NCBI GenBank assembly: GCA_963920705.1
Contig: OY987237.1
Coordinates: 13,918,601 to 13,982,600, forward strand
Source of the DNA: Odiellus spinosus
Taxonomy: Eukaryota > Arthropoda > Arachnida > Opiliones > Phalangiidae
Direction: 5' to 3'
Length of the DNA: 64,000 bases
The notes beneath the pieces were generated by a model. It was given only the letters and a program-made list of their open reading frames with translations. It searched no databases and had not been told where the DNA came from. Position numbers and translations under genes: made by a program. Positions 25,768-37,170 of the stretch are shown in pieces. Numbering within the stretch: position 1 is the first letter of the stretch; each line of letters starts with the position of its first letter.

Positions 25768-27667
25768 ACAATTGCTCTTATGGGAATTGAAGAAGATTTA
25801 TATAATCTGGAAACTTGCATCTTGACGTATTAAAAAATGCCTTAAACTTCAGTAACCTCTTCGAGTGAAAAGCAATTTTAGTTGGGAAAGAAAATATATT
25901 TTTATTAATCTCCTCTAAACTATGCGCGCAACGATACTCCTAACAAGGGCCCCGAGGAATTTTTCACCCAAAGATATCAATAAAACCAAAGGTAAATTGA
26001 TTTCTAAATGCACTTGGAGATAAAATGATGATACCTTGGTTTTCATTGAAATCTTAGGGTGGTAATAACTAAAACCATTTCAAATTATGACTACAATCCA
26101 ACCCAAACGTGATTACCTACAGAATATACGTAGACTGTCTGATAAGAACTATCATCAAACGTACTGAAACTTCTAATTGATACGAACTAAGAGTAAAAGC
26201 CCGTCTAAGAAGTGGTGATAGACATCGAAGTCCCCAAGACCTTTATAAATGGATGAGGAGCGTTAGAGGAGTTGACTAAATATCACAACGTAAAATGATA
26301 CCACAGAAAACGGCCTAACCAAGCGTAATAAATACGGTTCTCCCTGCCTTTGACTACGCTTCACAATCGTCTTGAAAAAAACAAGCAGCATGAAAGGGAA
26401 TCTCCTATCGCTAACGAAAAATATTTTGGGGATTTCGCGACAACTCGGAGTAACCGTATAAAGCAAAACGTACCATCCCTTCCTCCGTACTATCGAGTTA
26501 ATTTGACACCCACGTCGTTATACAAATATGGTGTTACAAGATAAGGGGCACATTTTTTGATAATGTTCAGTATGGTGTAGTTAAAGTAACAAGTTACCAC
26601 CGATACTAGCAGCTCCCGAAGTGATTTCTTTAAAATGGTAACATTCCGTAGGGTATATGACCCGAATGTCATTTTTTCAAACGTGGTTTAATGTAGTTTT
26701 AAAGGACCAATATCACTGAACATACACCATGAACTAGGACACTAATTTCATTATGAAAACCAAATAACGTTCATAGCACTAACAGAACTACGCTGGTGTC
26801 TGCAGTATTAGAAATAAGCCAGCCAAGGCTTGGTTGAGAGAATTACTTTCTAACTTGAGGCAGTAGATAAGCACTAAGTTTTCTTAGTTACTACTTTGAG
26901 CACTTGTTTACCGTTAGGTGTCGCTTATAATCGTAAGTTTTCGTTGTTTAAAATGGTATTAGTTATGAGTAGCAAATGAGAATTAACTTTAGATGGCTTT
27001 TTCACTATAACGTGAGATTTAACCTTTAACAAATAAAGTGGGCAAAATGCTATAAATATTTCAATGATGAATTGATGGGGCCCCAAATATGTATCAGTAA
27101 CTGGAAATAAAAGCGTTCAAATATATAAGTTATAGTTGCACGTAGCTATATATCATCTCGGTATACGTTCTTAACTGAGAAAGTGAATGATTGTTTTAAT
27201 GGAAAGTCACTCGGAACTTTTCTTATCCAAGAATATGATCTACAATTTTAACGCGTTCTCCCATTTAGAATTATTTTTATACCCTTTCTTATGATGTATG
27301 ATCTAAAAACTGAAGTGAAAGGGCTGCCCACGCTTTAACTAGCTAGGGGGTCCTAATTATGGCTTATTAAATTTCATGACGGATCCCTTCTCGTTAAAAC
27401 GAAAGGCTATAAAGGTTAAAATGAATAAGTTAAAGAGGTTTTCAACACGACTTCAAAGGATAGAAATAGGGTTACAGTACGTTTCTAAACGATCTAGAAA
27501 TAATCCTAAAATTAGGTTCGTCTATCGTAAGTGAATTAGGCTTAACAGTTAAGACGAAAATGATGCTATAAAGGCATAAACATAATACCCCTAAAACATA
27601 CTATGAAAGCGACCTTCTACATTTCGTTAATTTTTAAGTAAAAGCACGCATAGTTCCTCCTAGTTTT
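25768..27667. other. Gene-free stretch
   Basis: No gene supported; overlapping open frames at 26263-26672 on both strands lack motifs. Motif E copy 5 lies at 26901-26930. Confidence 0.4.
26901..26930 (+). repeat. Dispersed motif E, copy 5 (diverged)
   Basis: TTTACCGTTAGGTGTCGCTT: two substitutions in the core relative to the other copies. Confidence 0.5.
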
Positions 27668-28354
27668 AAATTAGGCTTAACTGCCTCTCTAGCTTTTATG
27701 AAATTAGGCTTAACCCCCTCCAGTGTTTATGAAATTAGGCTTAACTCCCTCCAGTGTTTATGAAATTAGGCTTAACTCCCTCCAGTGTTTATGAAATTAG
27801 GCTTAACTCCCTCCAGTGTTTATGAAATTAGGCTTAACTCCCTCCAGTGTTTATGAAATTAGGCTTAACTCCCTCCAGTGTTTATTAAATTAGGCTTAAC
27901 TCCCTCCAGTGTTTATTAAATTAGGCTTAACTCCCTCCAGTGTTTATTAAATTAGGCTTAACTCCCTCCAGTGTTTATTAAATTAGGCTTAACTCCCTCC
28001 AGTGTTTATGAAATTAGGCTTAACTCCCTCCAGTGTTTATGAAATTAGGCTTAACTCCCTCCAGTGTTTATGAAATTAGGCTTAACTCCCTCCAGTGTTT
28101 ATGAAATTAGGCTTAACTCCCTCCAGTGTTTATGAAATTAGGCTTAACTCCCTCCAGTGTTTATGAAATTAGGCTTAACTCCCTCCAGTGTTTATGAAAT
28201 TAGGCTTAACTCCCTCCAGTGCTTATGAAATTAGGCTTAACTCCCTCCAGTGTTTATGAAATTAGGCTTAACTCCCTCCAGTGTTTATGAAATTAGGCTT
28301 AACTCCCTCCAGTGTTTATGAAATTAGGCTTAACTCCCTCTCTAGTTTTTATTA
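27668..28354. repeat. 31-bp tandem repeat, 22 units, each with TTAGGCTTAA
   Basis: Units begin AAATTAGGCTTAACTCCCTC. From 27701 to 28321 the period is exactly 31 bp (20 steps). The first unit (27668) is 33 bp and, like the last, carries the variant CTCTCTAG, which marks the array edges. Four consecutive units between about 27887 and 28010 share TTTATT instead of TTTATG, showing local segmental amplification. Non-coding. Confidence 0.97.
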
Positions 28355-30595
28355 AGTTAGGCCTACTTTTCGTGACTAATATTAGGCTTAGAACTTACGT
28401 TCTGTTCTTAAAAAAATGGCTTTAAAAGATCAAAGGTCAATAAAAACGATATCACCAGTTTGACACTAAGGTCCTATTCTAAAATTTACATTTTGGGGCA
28501 AAATCTGATTTCCGTTCATGCCTTAAATGGAAATTTTACGCGAATCTTACCCCCATTTAACCCCAATACTAACGGAAATATAAAATATCAAATTATAACT
28601 ACGTAACACGGCATATGAGGCGAACAGAAAAAAAAACCCCAAAGAAAACGATGACGAAATTAATAAAAATAAAAGAAACTTTCTACATCCTTGAACTGGT
28701 TTTGAAAAGCAGTGATGATGTTCGAAATTTTTTTAATGCCCGCCAAATCTAACATCACACACAGCTTTTTATCTCGCTTTCAGTAAGCATGCTGAGTCTT
28801 TATGGCTGGGATTTGAAATTTACATGTATATACAAAAGCCAGTTTTCATATTTTCTACCTTAAAGGCTAAGTCTAACAAGATTTAATTAGGATTAAAATT
28901 AAACTAGGAATACGCTCTGAAAAGGCGCGTCTTCAATCAAGATTGGAAATGGGGCTTAACATTGACATTAAAGTCAGTTTTGTTCAAATGCTCAGGTGGC
29001 AAATTAACGGTTTACTGTTAATCATATTTTACTTTGCGGGGAATATTTTTAGTAACTGATCTTATTTAAATTATGGTTGAATTTGGTTGTTACAAATAAG
29101 AGACTTAACCTTTAACACGCAAGTTTTAGTTTCTTGAATTTAAAATTTCCCTGAGGCAAAATTATCAAACTCAAACGTGATGTTTAATGTTAGGCTTATG
29201 GCGAGGTTGTTCCTTTTTTTCACAAGGATGTGTGTTATTTTAAAATTGGGAAAGTTTCCCGCCCTTTCTAGTAAATTCGAATATTGAAAAAGGAAATTTT
29301 CGATTTAAAAAAAAAAAAAAAAAACTCTTTTAACACGAAAACAATAGAACAGTAGATTTCACGATTTATCAGTTTCATTTCATACTGATTTAATATTTGA
29401 TTAATCGTTATGTTTGTACTAGTAACATAAATTATCTGACGCTTTATCATAAATTATGATTGAGATGATTAAAATAGAAAAACATTCAAGCTTCGACCAA
29501 AAAAACAAAACCCTACTTTAGCTGGTAAAGTTGATCAGTGAATATTTTATATCATTAAGCCTAATTAAAATCTCTACTCCCAGAAATGCACTTAGTCGAA
29601 ACAATTTAGTATTAATTGCTAATTAATTAAATATCTATTAATGGTACCCATTAAACTTAAAGGTTAAATTCTTAGTTTAAAAAAAAATCACACTATTAAA
29701 TAATTAACAAAGCACCTTCCCCAAAACAATTACCCTTACTTAATTATTGAAAAATTTAAGACTTACGAGTAAGTTTAGAGGTTAGCGGATGAACTTTGGC
29801 ACTTGAAATCAACGTTCAAAAACGTGCTCGCTTTGAGGTCGACGATAAACAAATATGACGTTAGGGCCTTGGTCAGAAAATTTTAAGTTCTTTCTATTCG
29901 GAAAATAAGGGAGTTCCTTTGTCCGGAGGTCTTCGCCACACGAAAAGTGTCTCTCAAAAAAACGTGATCTTAACTGACAGATCACTTTTTTCCGGTTACC
30001 GGTCGAATAAACGGAAAACCTTTTAAGGATTAATCCACGCCGATTTTCTACTGTAAGTTTCTATCTGAGCTACACCTGCTTTTTAGGACCACGAAAGAAG
30101 CCCGCGAAAACAGCACTAGCGCTTCAACTTGCGCTTGACTGCCAGAGCGGGACGAATGAGAGACTACACTAAGGACGTAACGTGAGCTACAGGAGGAGCT
30201 AAGTTTCCCGCCTTATCGCCACCAAGCGGGGAGATCCGGAAACAAGTATTTGTAAAATTTAGGTAAAGATTTTCCTACTCCCGCTCCACGATATAATAAT
30301 ACTTGGCGGTAGCTTTAAAATTAAAGCGGCATCACGGAGGAAGATCGTGAACTAAGTTTTTATCGATTAAAAAACAGTAATTAAATTAAATTAATTTTAA
30401 AAGTATTAATGCTCAACATTAACTCTTGATATTTATTTATATTCGGGAATGTTTTGAGCTTAATATTTCATTAATTAATATTAATTAATATTATTATTAA
30501 TAGATGGCAAACCATTTTCCGTCCTTAGTGGGGAGTTGGTGAGAAATTGATTCGTTTTTAAGATTCGTCTGCTCGATCTATTTACAAGCTTAAAA
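28355..30595. other. Gene-free stretch; possible SCNM1 upstream region
   Basis: No gene supported. The part from about 29.8 to 30.3 kb is less AT-rich than the rest and could hold the SCNM1 promoter or untranslated exons. I see no defined core-promoter element. Confidence 0.4.
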
Positions 30596-32087
30596 ATGTC
30601 CTTTAAGCGGGATGGCGACGATACAGCGCTCTTAAGGGACTTACAGGTATATTTAATTAAATTAAATTGAATTAAACAAATTTGATTTACTAATGTGCCG
30701 AATTAATTAGAAAAGAAGAATTAACCATCTATTGATTGATCATATTCCAGAGGATGAAGCCAAATTACTAAGCAATGGAAGGCGAGTTTGATTAAAGAAT
30801 GCCTTAAAGCCCAACTTAAAGGGACTATCTGCAATTTTATAGCCCCTTTAAATACGCCTTATCTTACTTAGCAGACGACGTTGACCATAAGAAATTGTAC
30901 AATCAAAGCTAGGTTACGCGCTTAAGGGAAGATGATTTTAAAGGGGCAAATATTAGAGCAGATATGGCCTTTAACCAATAAAATTTACGAATGCTAGTTC
31001 ATATAAAGCCCGGGAAATACAGATATTAAAACCATTTTATATTATTCTTATCTTATAGGTACACATGCGCAATTTGTTCCTATCGACCCATTTTCGACAC
31101 TGTCGAAATGCTTTACTCGCATAGGAGAGGCAAAAAGCATCAACATTGTAAGAAACTAGTTATATGGGGATATGAAGATTTTTGACGGTTGGAGCGCAAG
31201 CGGATGAGATAGCTTGAAAAACCTTGTCCTCTTGAGAAATGCTAGATCTGTTGTACTCCTAACGGCCAAAATTATACCTTACATTTCCTTCGCAACCTAA
31301 TGTTTCATTTTAGCATTTAATTTTAGATTTTACCCAACATTTGGCAAAATTAAAAGATAAACAACAGCGAGATATGTCAAAAAATAATCCTGATGAAAAT
31401 CGAACTAAATCTATTAAAGTAAATTCCTATTTTGATTTTTATGGAGTCCTATAATTAGAAGCAACCGTAATTAGTTTGGAAACTTTCTCCTGGGTTTTTT
31501 TAACTCCATGTATGGTGTACAATATGTTATGTTAAATTAAACCACTTTAAACTCGCAGCAGACTTCTTTAGGTAGCGGGAATTCATTACACAAACAAAAA
31601 GCGTACAATAGCTGCGGAAGAAAACCAACCCTGGACTTGACACCTTCAACATCTACCACACAATGTACTACTCGGGACAAATCATCTTCGGCTTCTAAAG
31701 CCGCTCACAAAGTTGTCCAAACTTATCTCAAGAACGTCCAAAAGAAAAAAAGCTTCGAGGATGTTGTGAAAAAGTCAAAGAAGACATATCCAAAACTATC
31801 TACGCCTTCACCCCAGATAACCCAAATGGAATCGGTTATTCCTAGTTCAACAATTACTAGTTTCGCGACAATTCATCAACCAGAGGACCAAAAAGCCAGA
31901 CAAGAATACTACTCTAAACTGAGACAGTAAATGAAATACAAATAAATAATTATGGATTTGACTTAAAATGGTTTAAAATTTCAGATCAGGCTGGAAAAAG
32001 GATTGGAACACGGGACAATGGGTCAAAGACGAAGACGCGGAGTTTGATAGTGACGAGGAATCACCTGATGATTCGCATCTTGTATAA
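30596..32087 (+). CDS. SCNM1: Sodium channel modifier 1 homologue (SCNM1), 6 exons
   Basis: SCNM1 is a nuclear zinc-finger protein linked to the spliceosome. Assembled exons: 30596-30646, 30711-30781, 31059-31147, 31327-31418, 31559-31926, 31985-32087; 774 nt, 257 residues, phases all consistent. It opens MSFKRDGDD, the family N-terminus. A C2H2 finger follows (C44, C47, H62, H68; CAIC ... H ... GKKH). A basic, Ser/Lys-rich middle leads to the signature C-terminus SGWKKDW...WVKDEDAEFDSDEE. The vertebrate protein is of similar length (about 230). The second intron starts GC (GGAAG|GCGAGT), and exon 5 has a tandem acceptor (CGCAGCAG) that could add or drop one Gln. AATAAA lies at 32115-32120. 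The gene converges on PRCP. Confidence 0.92.
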
Positions 32088-32114
32088 ATTTATAAAAATG
32101 TAAACTTTAAAAAC

Positions 32115-32120
32115 AATAAA
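32115..32120 (+). promoter_or_regulatory. Poly(A) signal of SCNM1
   Basis: AATAAA 28 bp after the SCNM1 stop codon. Confidence 0.7.
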
Positions 32121-32162
32121 ATTAACTATTTTCTTTAAATGATTTAAATTACATGATTCAAA

Positions 32163-32333
32163 CTGGCCCTTACCAAAAAAAGTTAAATCTTAAGAGGTCT
32201 TGGGGAAGTTTTCCATTTTGTCAATAAGTCTTGGGGAAGTCTTAAAGACTTCCCCAAGACTTTTGTAGTGTTCTTGAAGACCTCTTCAGATCAGACTAAC
32301 TTTTTTCCGTAAGGGTGGGCAGGGGCCCTTCAC
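32163..32333. repeat. Foldback element between SCNM1 and PRCP
   Basis: The centre is a perfect palindrome: AAGTCTTGGGGAAGTCTT (32226-32243), one A, then its exact reverse complement (32245-32262). Outside it, AAGAGGTCTT on the left pairs with AAGACCTCTT on the right. Further out, GGCCCTTACC...AAAAAAAGTTA on the left resembles the reverse complement of TAACTTTTTTCCGTAAGGG on the right. This looks like a small foldback MITE with decayed ends; no target duplication is clear. Confidence 0.6.
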
Positions 32334-32604
32334 GATAGAACTGGGATACTAAGGTATACTATCTGCCCTAAGTTCCACTAAAAATTGGATGGCCCCGACC
32401 TTACCCTAGACCAAAGTTGAAATGGTCAATACAATTCTATCGATGCGTGGTATTTAGAGATACTAATTAGATATCAACAGTTAAAAGTTGGTTTTAATGA
32501 TCCCAACTTTCGATACCAATGGTAGTTAAACTAATCCTTAAAACAATCGAGCCATAAATTACTCGAGATCCAAGATACAACTTGAGCTATCGACCCCATT
32601 AAAT

Positions 32605-32610
32605 TTTATT
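32605..32610 (-). promoter_or_regulatory. Poly(A) signal of PRCP
   Basis: AATAAA on the minus strand, 15 bp beyond the PRCP stop codon. Confidence 0.65.
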
Positions 32611-32624
32611 TCAATTATCAGGAG

Positions 32625-34726
32625 TTAATTATTAGAACGATACATTCGAGCTTCCTTAATCCATTTCTTAATCAATTGTTTCTCGAGTTTCCTCGCGTTA
32701 ACAACTGAAAGTGGATCCGCGGGATTAGAGGAGCGTAAATCCAAATGATGGGCGCCTTCGGGTATAAGAATCGCGACCAAAGAATCGGACAACGATTGCA
32801 AAACGCCACCTCCGGACCACGGATCCAATAATCCGTTACTAAAACATTAAGTATCGTTTTAGTTTTTGAACTTCACTTTCAAATCGTATAGACAGCTAGT
32901 CAGTTAAGCCTAACCTGAAAATGATATTACTGGATGCGTTGATATGGATACCACCGTACATTTGTACAGCCTTTTCAGCTTGAGGAGTAACGCCCCATTT
33001 TTGTTGGCAATTGCTCGAAAAATCCTTAAAACTCCATGGCACCACGTCATACATGTCATTGACGTTATCGGAGCACATTGGCATGACCATTTCGGTGCAA
33101 GTTTGAAAATCCCAACCTTCGTCACCCAAACTAGCACCACCAGCTACTGATATGTTAAAACAAGGAGTTTGTCCGGTATAGTTTTGAAAGATAGAAGCAC
33201 CCCGGAAAATATCAACGATCAACTCGTTGTCAGGTTTGGAAGAATCAGGCATGCATTTGCATATTTCCTACGTACGAGAGAACCAATCATTCAATATACG
33301 CCATGACCTTTGGCTATAACCTGGAACTATTTGACCTTGAACTAACCTTAACTGGATTGGCCGGTACGGGCATTAAAAATGAAGTTGGATAAGGGTAATT
33401 TGTCATGGCTGCGTTGGTCCAAGTTTCCTCCAACCAATAAGTGAAATTGCTAAGTTTATCGACAGTTAATGGTTCGCAAAGACCAAACGTCTTGGTCAAG
33501 AAATTAAGACCAGAATCTAAGCAACAATGACCTCCGAATTACACCAAGGTAAAATTGACGCTATAAGTGAAACTTTTACCAGTTTTGCTCAAGTTACGAA
33601 CAATCCCCCATGACTTGCGAATAACTTTAGGACATTCTTGACTTTCCCTCTTGTAAGCCTTCGTAGCAATTTGATAGAAAACAGAGCATGGCGTAACGCC
33701 AGTGAATTGAAGAACTGGGGCGCTAGCCGCTAAGGCCCTAATTTAAACGATTCAAAGATACACCAATCGAATATTAAAAATTAAATCCAAAATTACCCAT
33801 CGACAACGTGAGGGTACTTCATCCTAAACCAAGCCGCTAACATGCCTCCGTAGGAACCACCGAATACAATGACAGGGCTATTCTTCGCGCCATCAATGGA
33901 TTGTTTTAGAAAATCAACAAGAACTGCAAAATCGGCCAGTGCTTGTTCGGTCGAGAGATAACCAAGATGTGTCGGACTCTTAAAACATTTACTCAAACTT
34001 AAATGAATATATTAAACCATATATATTTTAATTAGCTGTATATTGCATTAAAATTAAACCAAATACAAAAATCAAGATTGTGCTGGTCAAGTTTAACCTT
34101 AATTTCATGCCCAAATGTCCTTATTTATGATATTTAATTCTTGTGTTAAATGTTAGAATATATCTATTAGATTAGGTAGTAAAGAACTACATTAAAAATA
34201 TTTTATATTTGGCATAATTTTATAGCATCATTCAACTAATAAAAATAATTGCGAGTTGTTTTGGAACTAACATCATAAGCCCTTTTACCATACGGTTGAG
34301 ATACACCGTAATAACGATGTTCGGCAAAAACAATCATGGCTTGGAATTCGGGTGCCCATTCCCACATCAAGCCCTAAAACAAGATTCTTAATAAAACATC
34401 CAAAGTGAATTAAGACGACTGCGGATTACGGTATTGTTAGCAAACATCAATATGTCACCCTCGTTGCCAGCGTAGAAGAAGATGGGACCTCCTCTGACCC
34501 AGTTGTCTTTGGATAGGAGGTACCTTTCCATATAGGTATCGTCATTGGTATAACTAAAGTGATCTACCTAAACACACCCGATTGAAACGGGGTTTGAATT
34601 GGTATTAAATACAAACTTACAAAGAAGTTTGAAGTTTACCCTTTGTCTGAAATACTTCGTTTCGTATTGATAGGCAAAACCGCCCACAATCAAGCTGCAA
34701 AAAGCTAGGACTCCTACACCCTTCAT
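32625..34726 (-). CDS. PRCP: Lysosomal Pro-X carboxypeptidase (peptidase S28), 8 exons
   Basis: A serine carboxypeptidase that removes a C-terminal residue following proline, normally lysosomal or secreted. Exons in transcript order: 34640-34726, 34430-34567, 34272-34373, 33797-33978, 33580-33737, 33347-33516, 32915-33267, 32625-32838; 467 residues. Residues 1-19 form a signal peptide ([16 protein letters not shown]). Family blocks follow: [36 protein letters not shown], then [18 protein letters not shown] with catalytic Ser151. TEVVMP-like TEMVMPMC comes next, then [11 protein letters not shown] with Asp402 and GAHHLDLR with the catalytic His (427 or 428). The in-frame TAA near 33540 lies in a normal 63-bp intron (33517-33579), so the gene is intact. 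It fits PRCP better than DPP7 by memory of the sequences. Confidence 0.92.
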
Positions 34727-35566
34727 TTTTTAGGACTAACGTCGGTTGAAAAAACTTCAGACAAGACACTCGAAAATAAATCAACGTTGAACTTTGATAT
34801 TCGGATAAGAGATGGAATATTAAGTATAAATCTAATCATAGCTGACGTAATAACGATACCGATAATCTTCGATTCACAGAAAAGAGTAGTTATTTTTACG
34901 TTTAAACTCCTGAATTTGCGAACTGATTAGTTAAACATCATAAGACATTTTACTTCAAATACCATTTTCGTGAAGAATATGTCGTGACATTCCTCACGAA
35001 TCCAACGATCTGTTTTAATCTTCAATCCGTCAAAATATTTAATTATTGGCTTGGAATTCCTTCGATAATTAAATATAATTAAATCTCCATTTAATTGGAA
35101 TATAATACGAAGTATTCATTAAAACTTACGAATGGAATAAAAAAAAAGGCTAGAATATTTTAAGAGTGCCAAATACGACCTTATCTCCAATGCTCAATAA
35201 ATTTTCTGAATTATATAGAGTCAATTAAGTTCAATGAGATTCGCGAATGACGAAGGAATCATTGGAATTCGAGAACATCTCGAGAAATCCCAACTATACT
35301 TTTCTAAAAGGCTTAGCCAGCCTTTATGTACAGTATCGTATCTCTGAATATAGTTTTGACCCAAAACTTTCAGAGCGTCGCGATATCCGCATAGTTGGTG
35401 AAGAGAAAACAAGGAGTATTAAGAAATGGATGCGCAGTTTTAGGATAAATGGAGTTTTTTGCTAGAGTAATCTTAATCTTCTTTGAAGCCCTTGAATCAC
35501 AAATAAATAAATAAGTCTAGAACCAGACCGCTATTCTTGCCTTTGCTCGTAGAAAACACTTATCTG
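34727..35566. other. Intergenic, PRCP upstream region
   Basis: AT-rich. Opposing open frames at 35221-35465 lack recognisable domains. The PRCP promoter is presumably just above 34726, but no core element is evident. Confidence 0.4.
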
Positions 35567-35860
35567 CAAGAGTCCATTCGGGTTCCATAAGAATATGGGA
35601 GCATAGCTATAGCCTCTGGTACCATCCTCCCAAACTTTGTAGCAAAAGTTCGTCCGCAATTTTCGCAACATTTGTGCGCTTAGATCTTTTTTCGGTCGGC
35701 TCCATTTTTATTACCCAAAGTATTATGTCAAGGTCGTTAGTGGCGCGGGTTAATAATAGATGTCAGTAGCGATTTACTTGAAAAATCGATTCGAAGCGGA
35801 CAAACTTTTCCTACAAAGTTTGGGAGGATGGTTATTGAATCGCGGCCCTCCCATATTCTT
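35567..35860 (-). mobile_element. MITE family D, copy 1 (one end truncated)
   Basis: Begins CAAGAGTCCATTCGGGTTCC and is mostly the reverse complement of copy 2 (41918-42233). It ends inside the opposite terminal repeat (CCCATATTCTT at 35860), so about 20 bp of that end is lost. Confidence 0.85.
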
Positions 35861-36756
35861 CTCTGATATATCCAACTAAAAGAGGTTTCCCCGGGAATAT
35901 TTCGAGTCTGAAGTCTGAGACTAACGATACCGAGAGCTAATATAATTTAACTCTTCACCTGGGTTCTCAGACACGAACTATTTAGGATAGCAATACGTTG
36001 ATACTCCGGTAAATTTACAAAACTATTTTTACCCCTCACAGAGAAGGTTCCTAATCGAAGTCTCTGTCATAGACTTTCCGTTTTTAAGTTATTATTGCTT
36101 AAATTAAACTTTTTTCGTTTAAAATACGTTTCCCTAACCAATTATGATTATTTTAACAAAATTGAAAAGAATGTGGAGCGTGATATGAGATATTCTTATA
36201 GCTTCAACTCCTCGTGTTTATACTCTTTGGTGTCGAAACGAATGAGAATATAATTAAGGGAGAAAAGGCGTAGGAGAGATAACTATATCCGCCCTTTTGG
36301 ATTTGGGGGGTTGAACCGTAGGACCAACTCGCGCGGCTAAATTCTTGTCAATTAAGGGCCGGCCTATGAGCTTGACATTTCATATTACTAGTGTTTCGGA
36401 TCCCTTTCGTTTATGGTTGCCATTATAGACCGATACCGCTAGCTTTACCTTGATCCTAGATAGCTCGAATTAATCCCAATTTGCCTTTCTTATTTAGTGC
36501 AGTCTACGGTGGTTCAAAAACAGGGTTTATTTATGAGGAATGTCAAGCTATTTGGGCAGTAAGGAGATAGCTACGTTCCGTCTACGTCTTTAAGGCAAAC
36601 AGTATGGATTTGAGGAGGGGAGGTACTTATAGATCGGCTATGTATTATCATCTCGCGAGTATAGAATATAAAAACATGTATAACAGATTGATGTAGCGTG
36701 GTCTGTTCGCATTCGATAAAAGTTATCCCCTTATTAACTTTTGTTAAGTGATGAGT
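35861..36756. other. Gene-free stretch
   Basis: No supported feature; the even-composition parts carry no recognisable open frame. Confidence 0.4.
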
Positions 36757-37170
36757 TGTCTTGAAGTCCCCACCAAAGAAGTACGTCTTGAAGTCCCCCC
36801 CAAAGAGAAAGTACGTCTTGAAATCCCCCCAAAGAGAAAGTACGTCTTGAAATCCCCCCCCCCCCTAAAGAGAAAGTACGTCTTGAAATCCCCCCCCCCC
36901 CAAAGAGAAAGTACGTCTTGAAATCCCCCCAAAGAGAAAGTACGTCTTGAAATCCCCCCAAAGAGAAAGTACGTCTTGAAATCCCCCCAAAGAGAAAGTA
37001 CGTCTTGAAATCCCCCCAAAGAGAAAGTACGTCTTGAAATCCCCCGAAGAGAAAGTACGTCTTGAAATCCCCCCAAAGAGAAAGTACGTCTTGAAATCCC
37101 CCCAAAGAGAAAGTACGTCTTGAAGTCCGAAACCCCCCAAGAAAACGTCTTGAAGACTCCCCCAAAGAGT
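36757..37170. repeat. 29-bp minisatellite with C-tracts, about 14 units
   Basis: Units of GTACGTCTTGAAATCCCCCC followed by AAAGAGAAA; most are exactly 29 bp and differ mainly in the length of the C run (up to 12). The minus strand is open in all three frames for about 90-157 codons. Because 29 is not a multiple of three, each frame cycles through the same three peptides, so these frames are a consequence of the repeat and not genes. Confidence 0.97.

Noticed and set aside
27668-28354. Interstitial telomere made of TTAGGC
   Set aside because: TTAGGC occurs once per 31-bp unit, not in tandem, so this is a satellite and not a telomere remnant.
33517-33579. In-frame stop in PRCP suggesting a pseudogene
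   Set aside because: It lies in a 63-bp intron with GT-AG ends; splicing joins SKT to GLNFLT in frame, as in the family.
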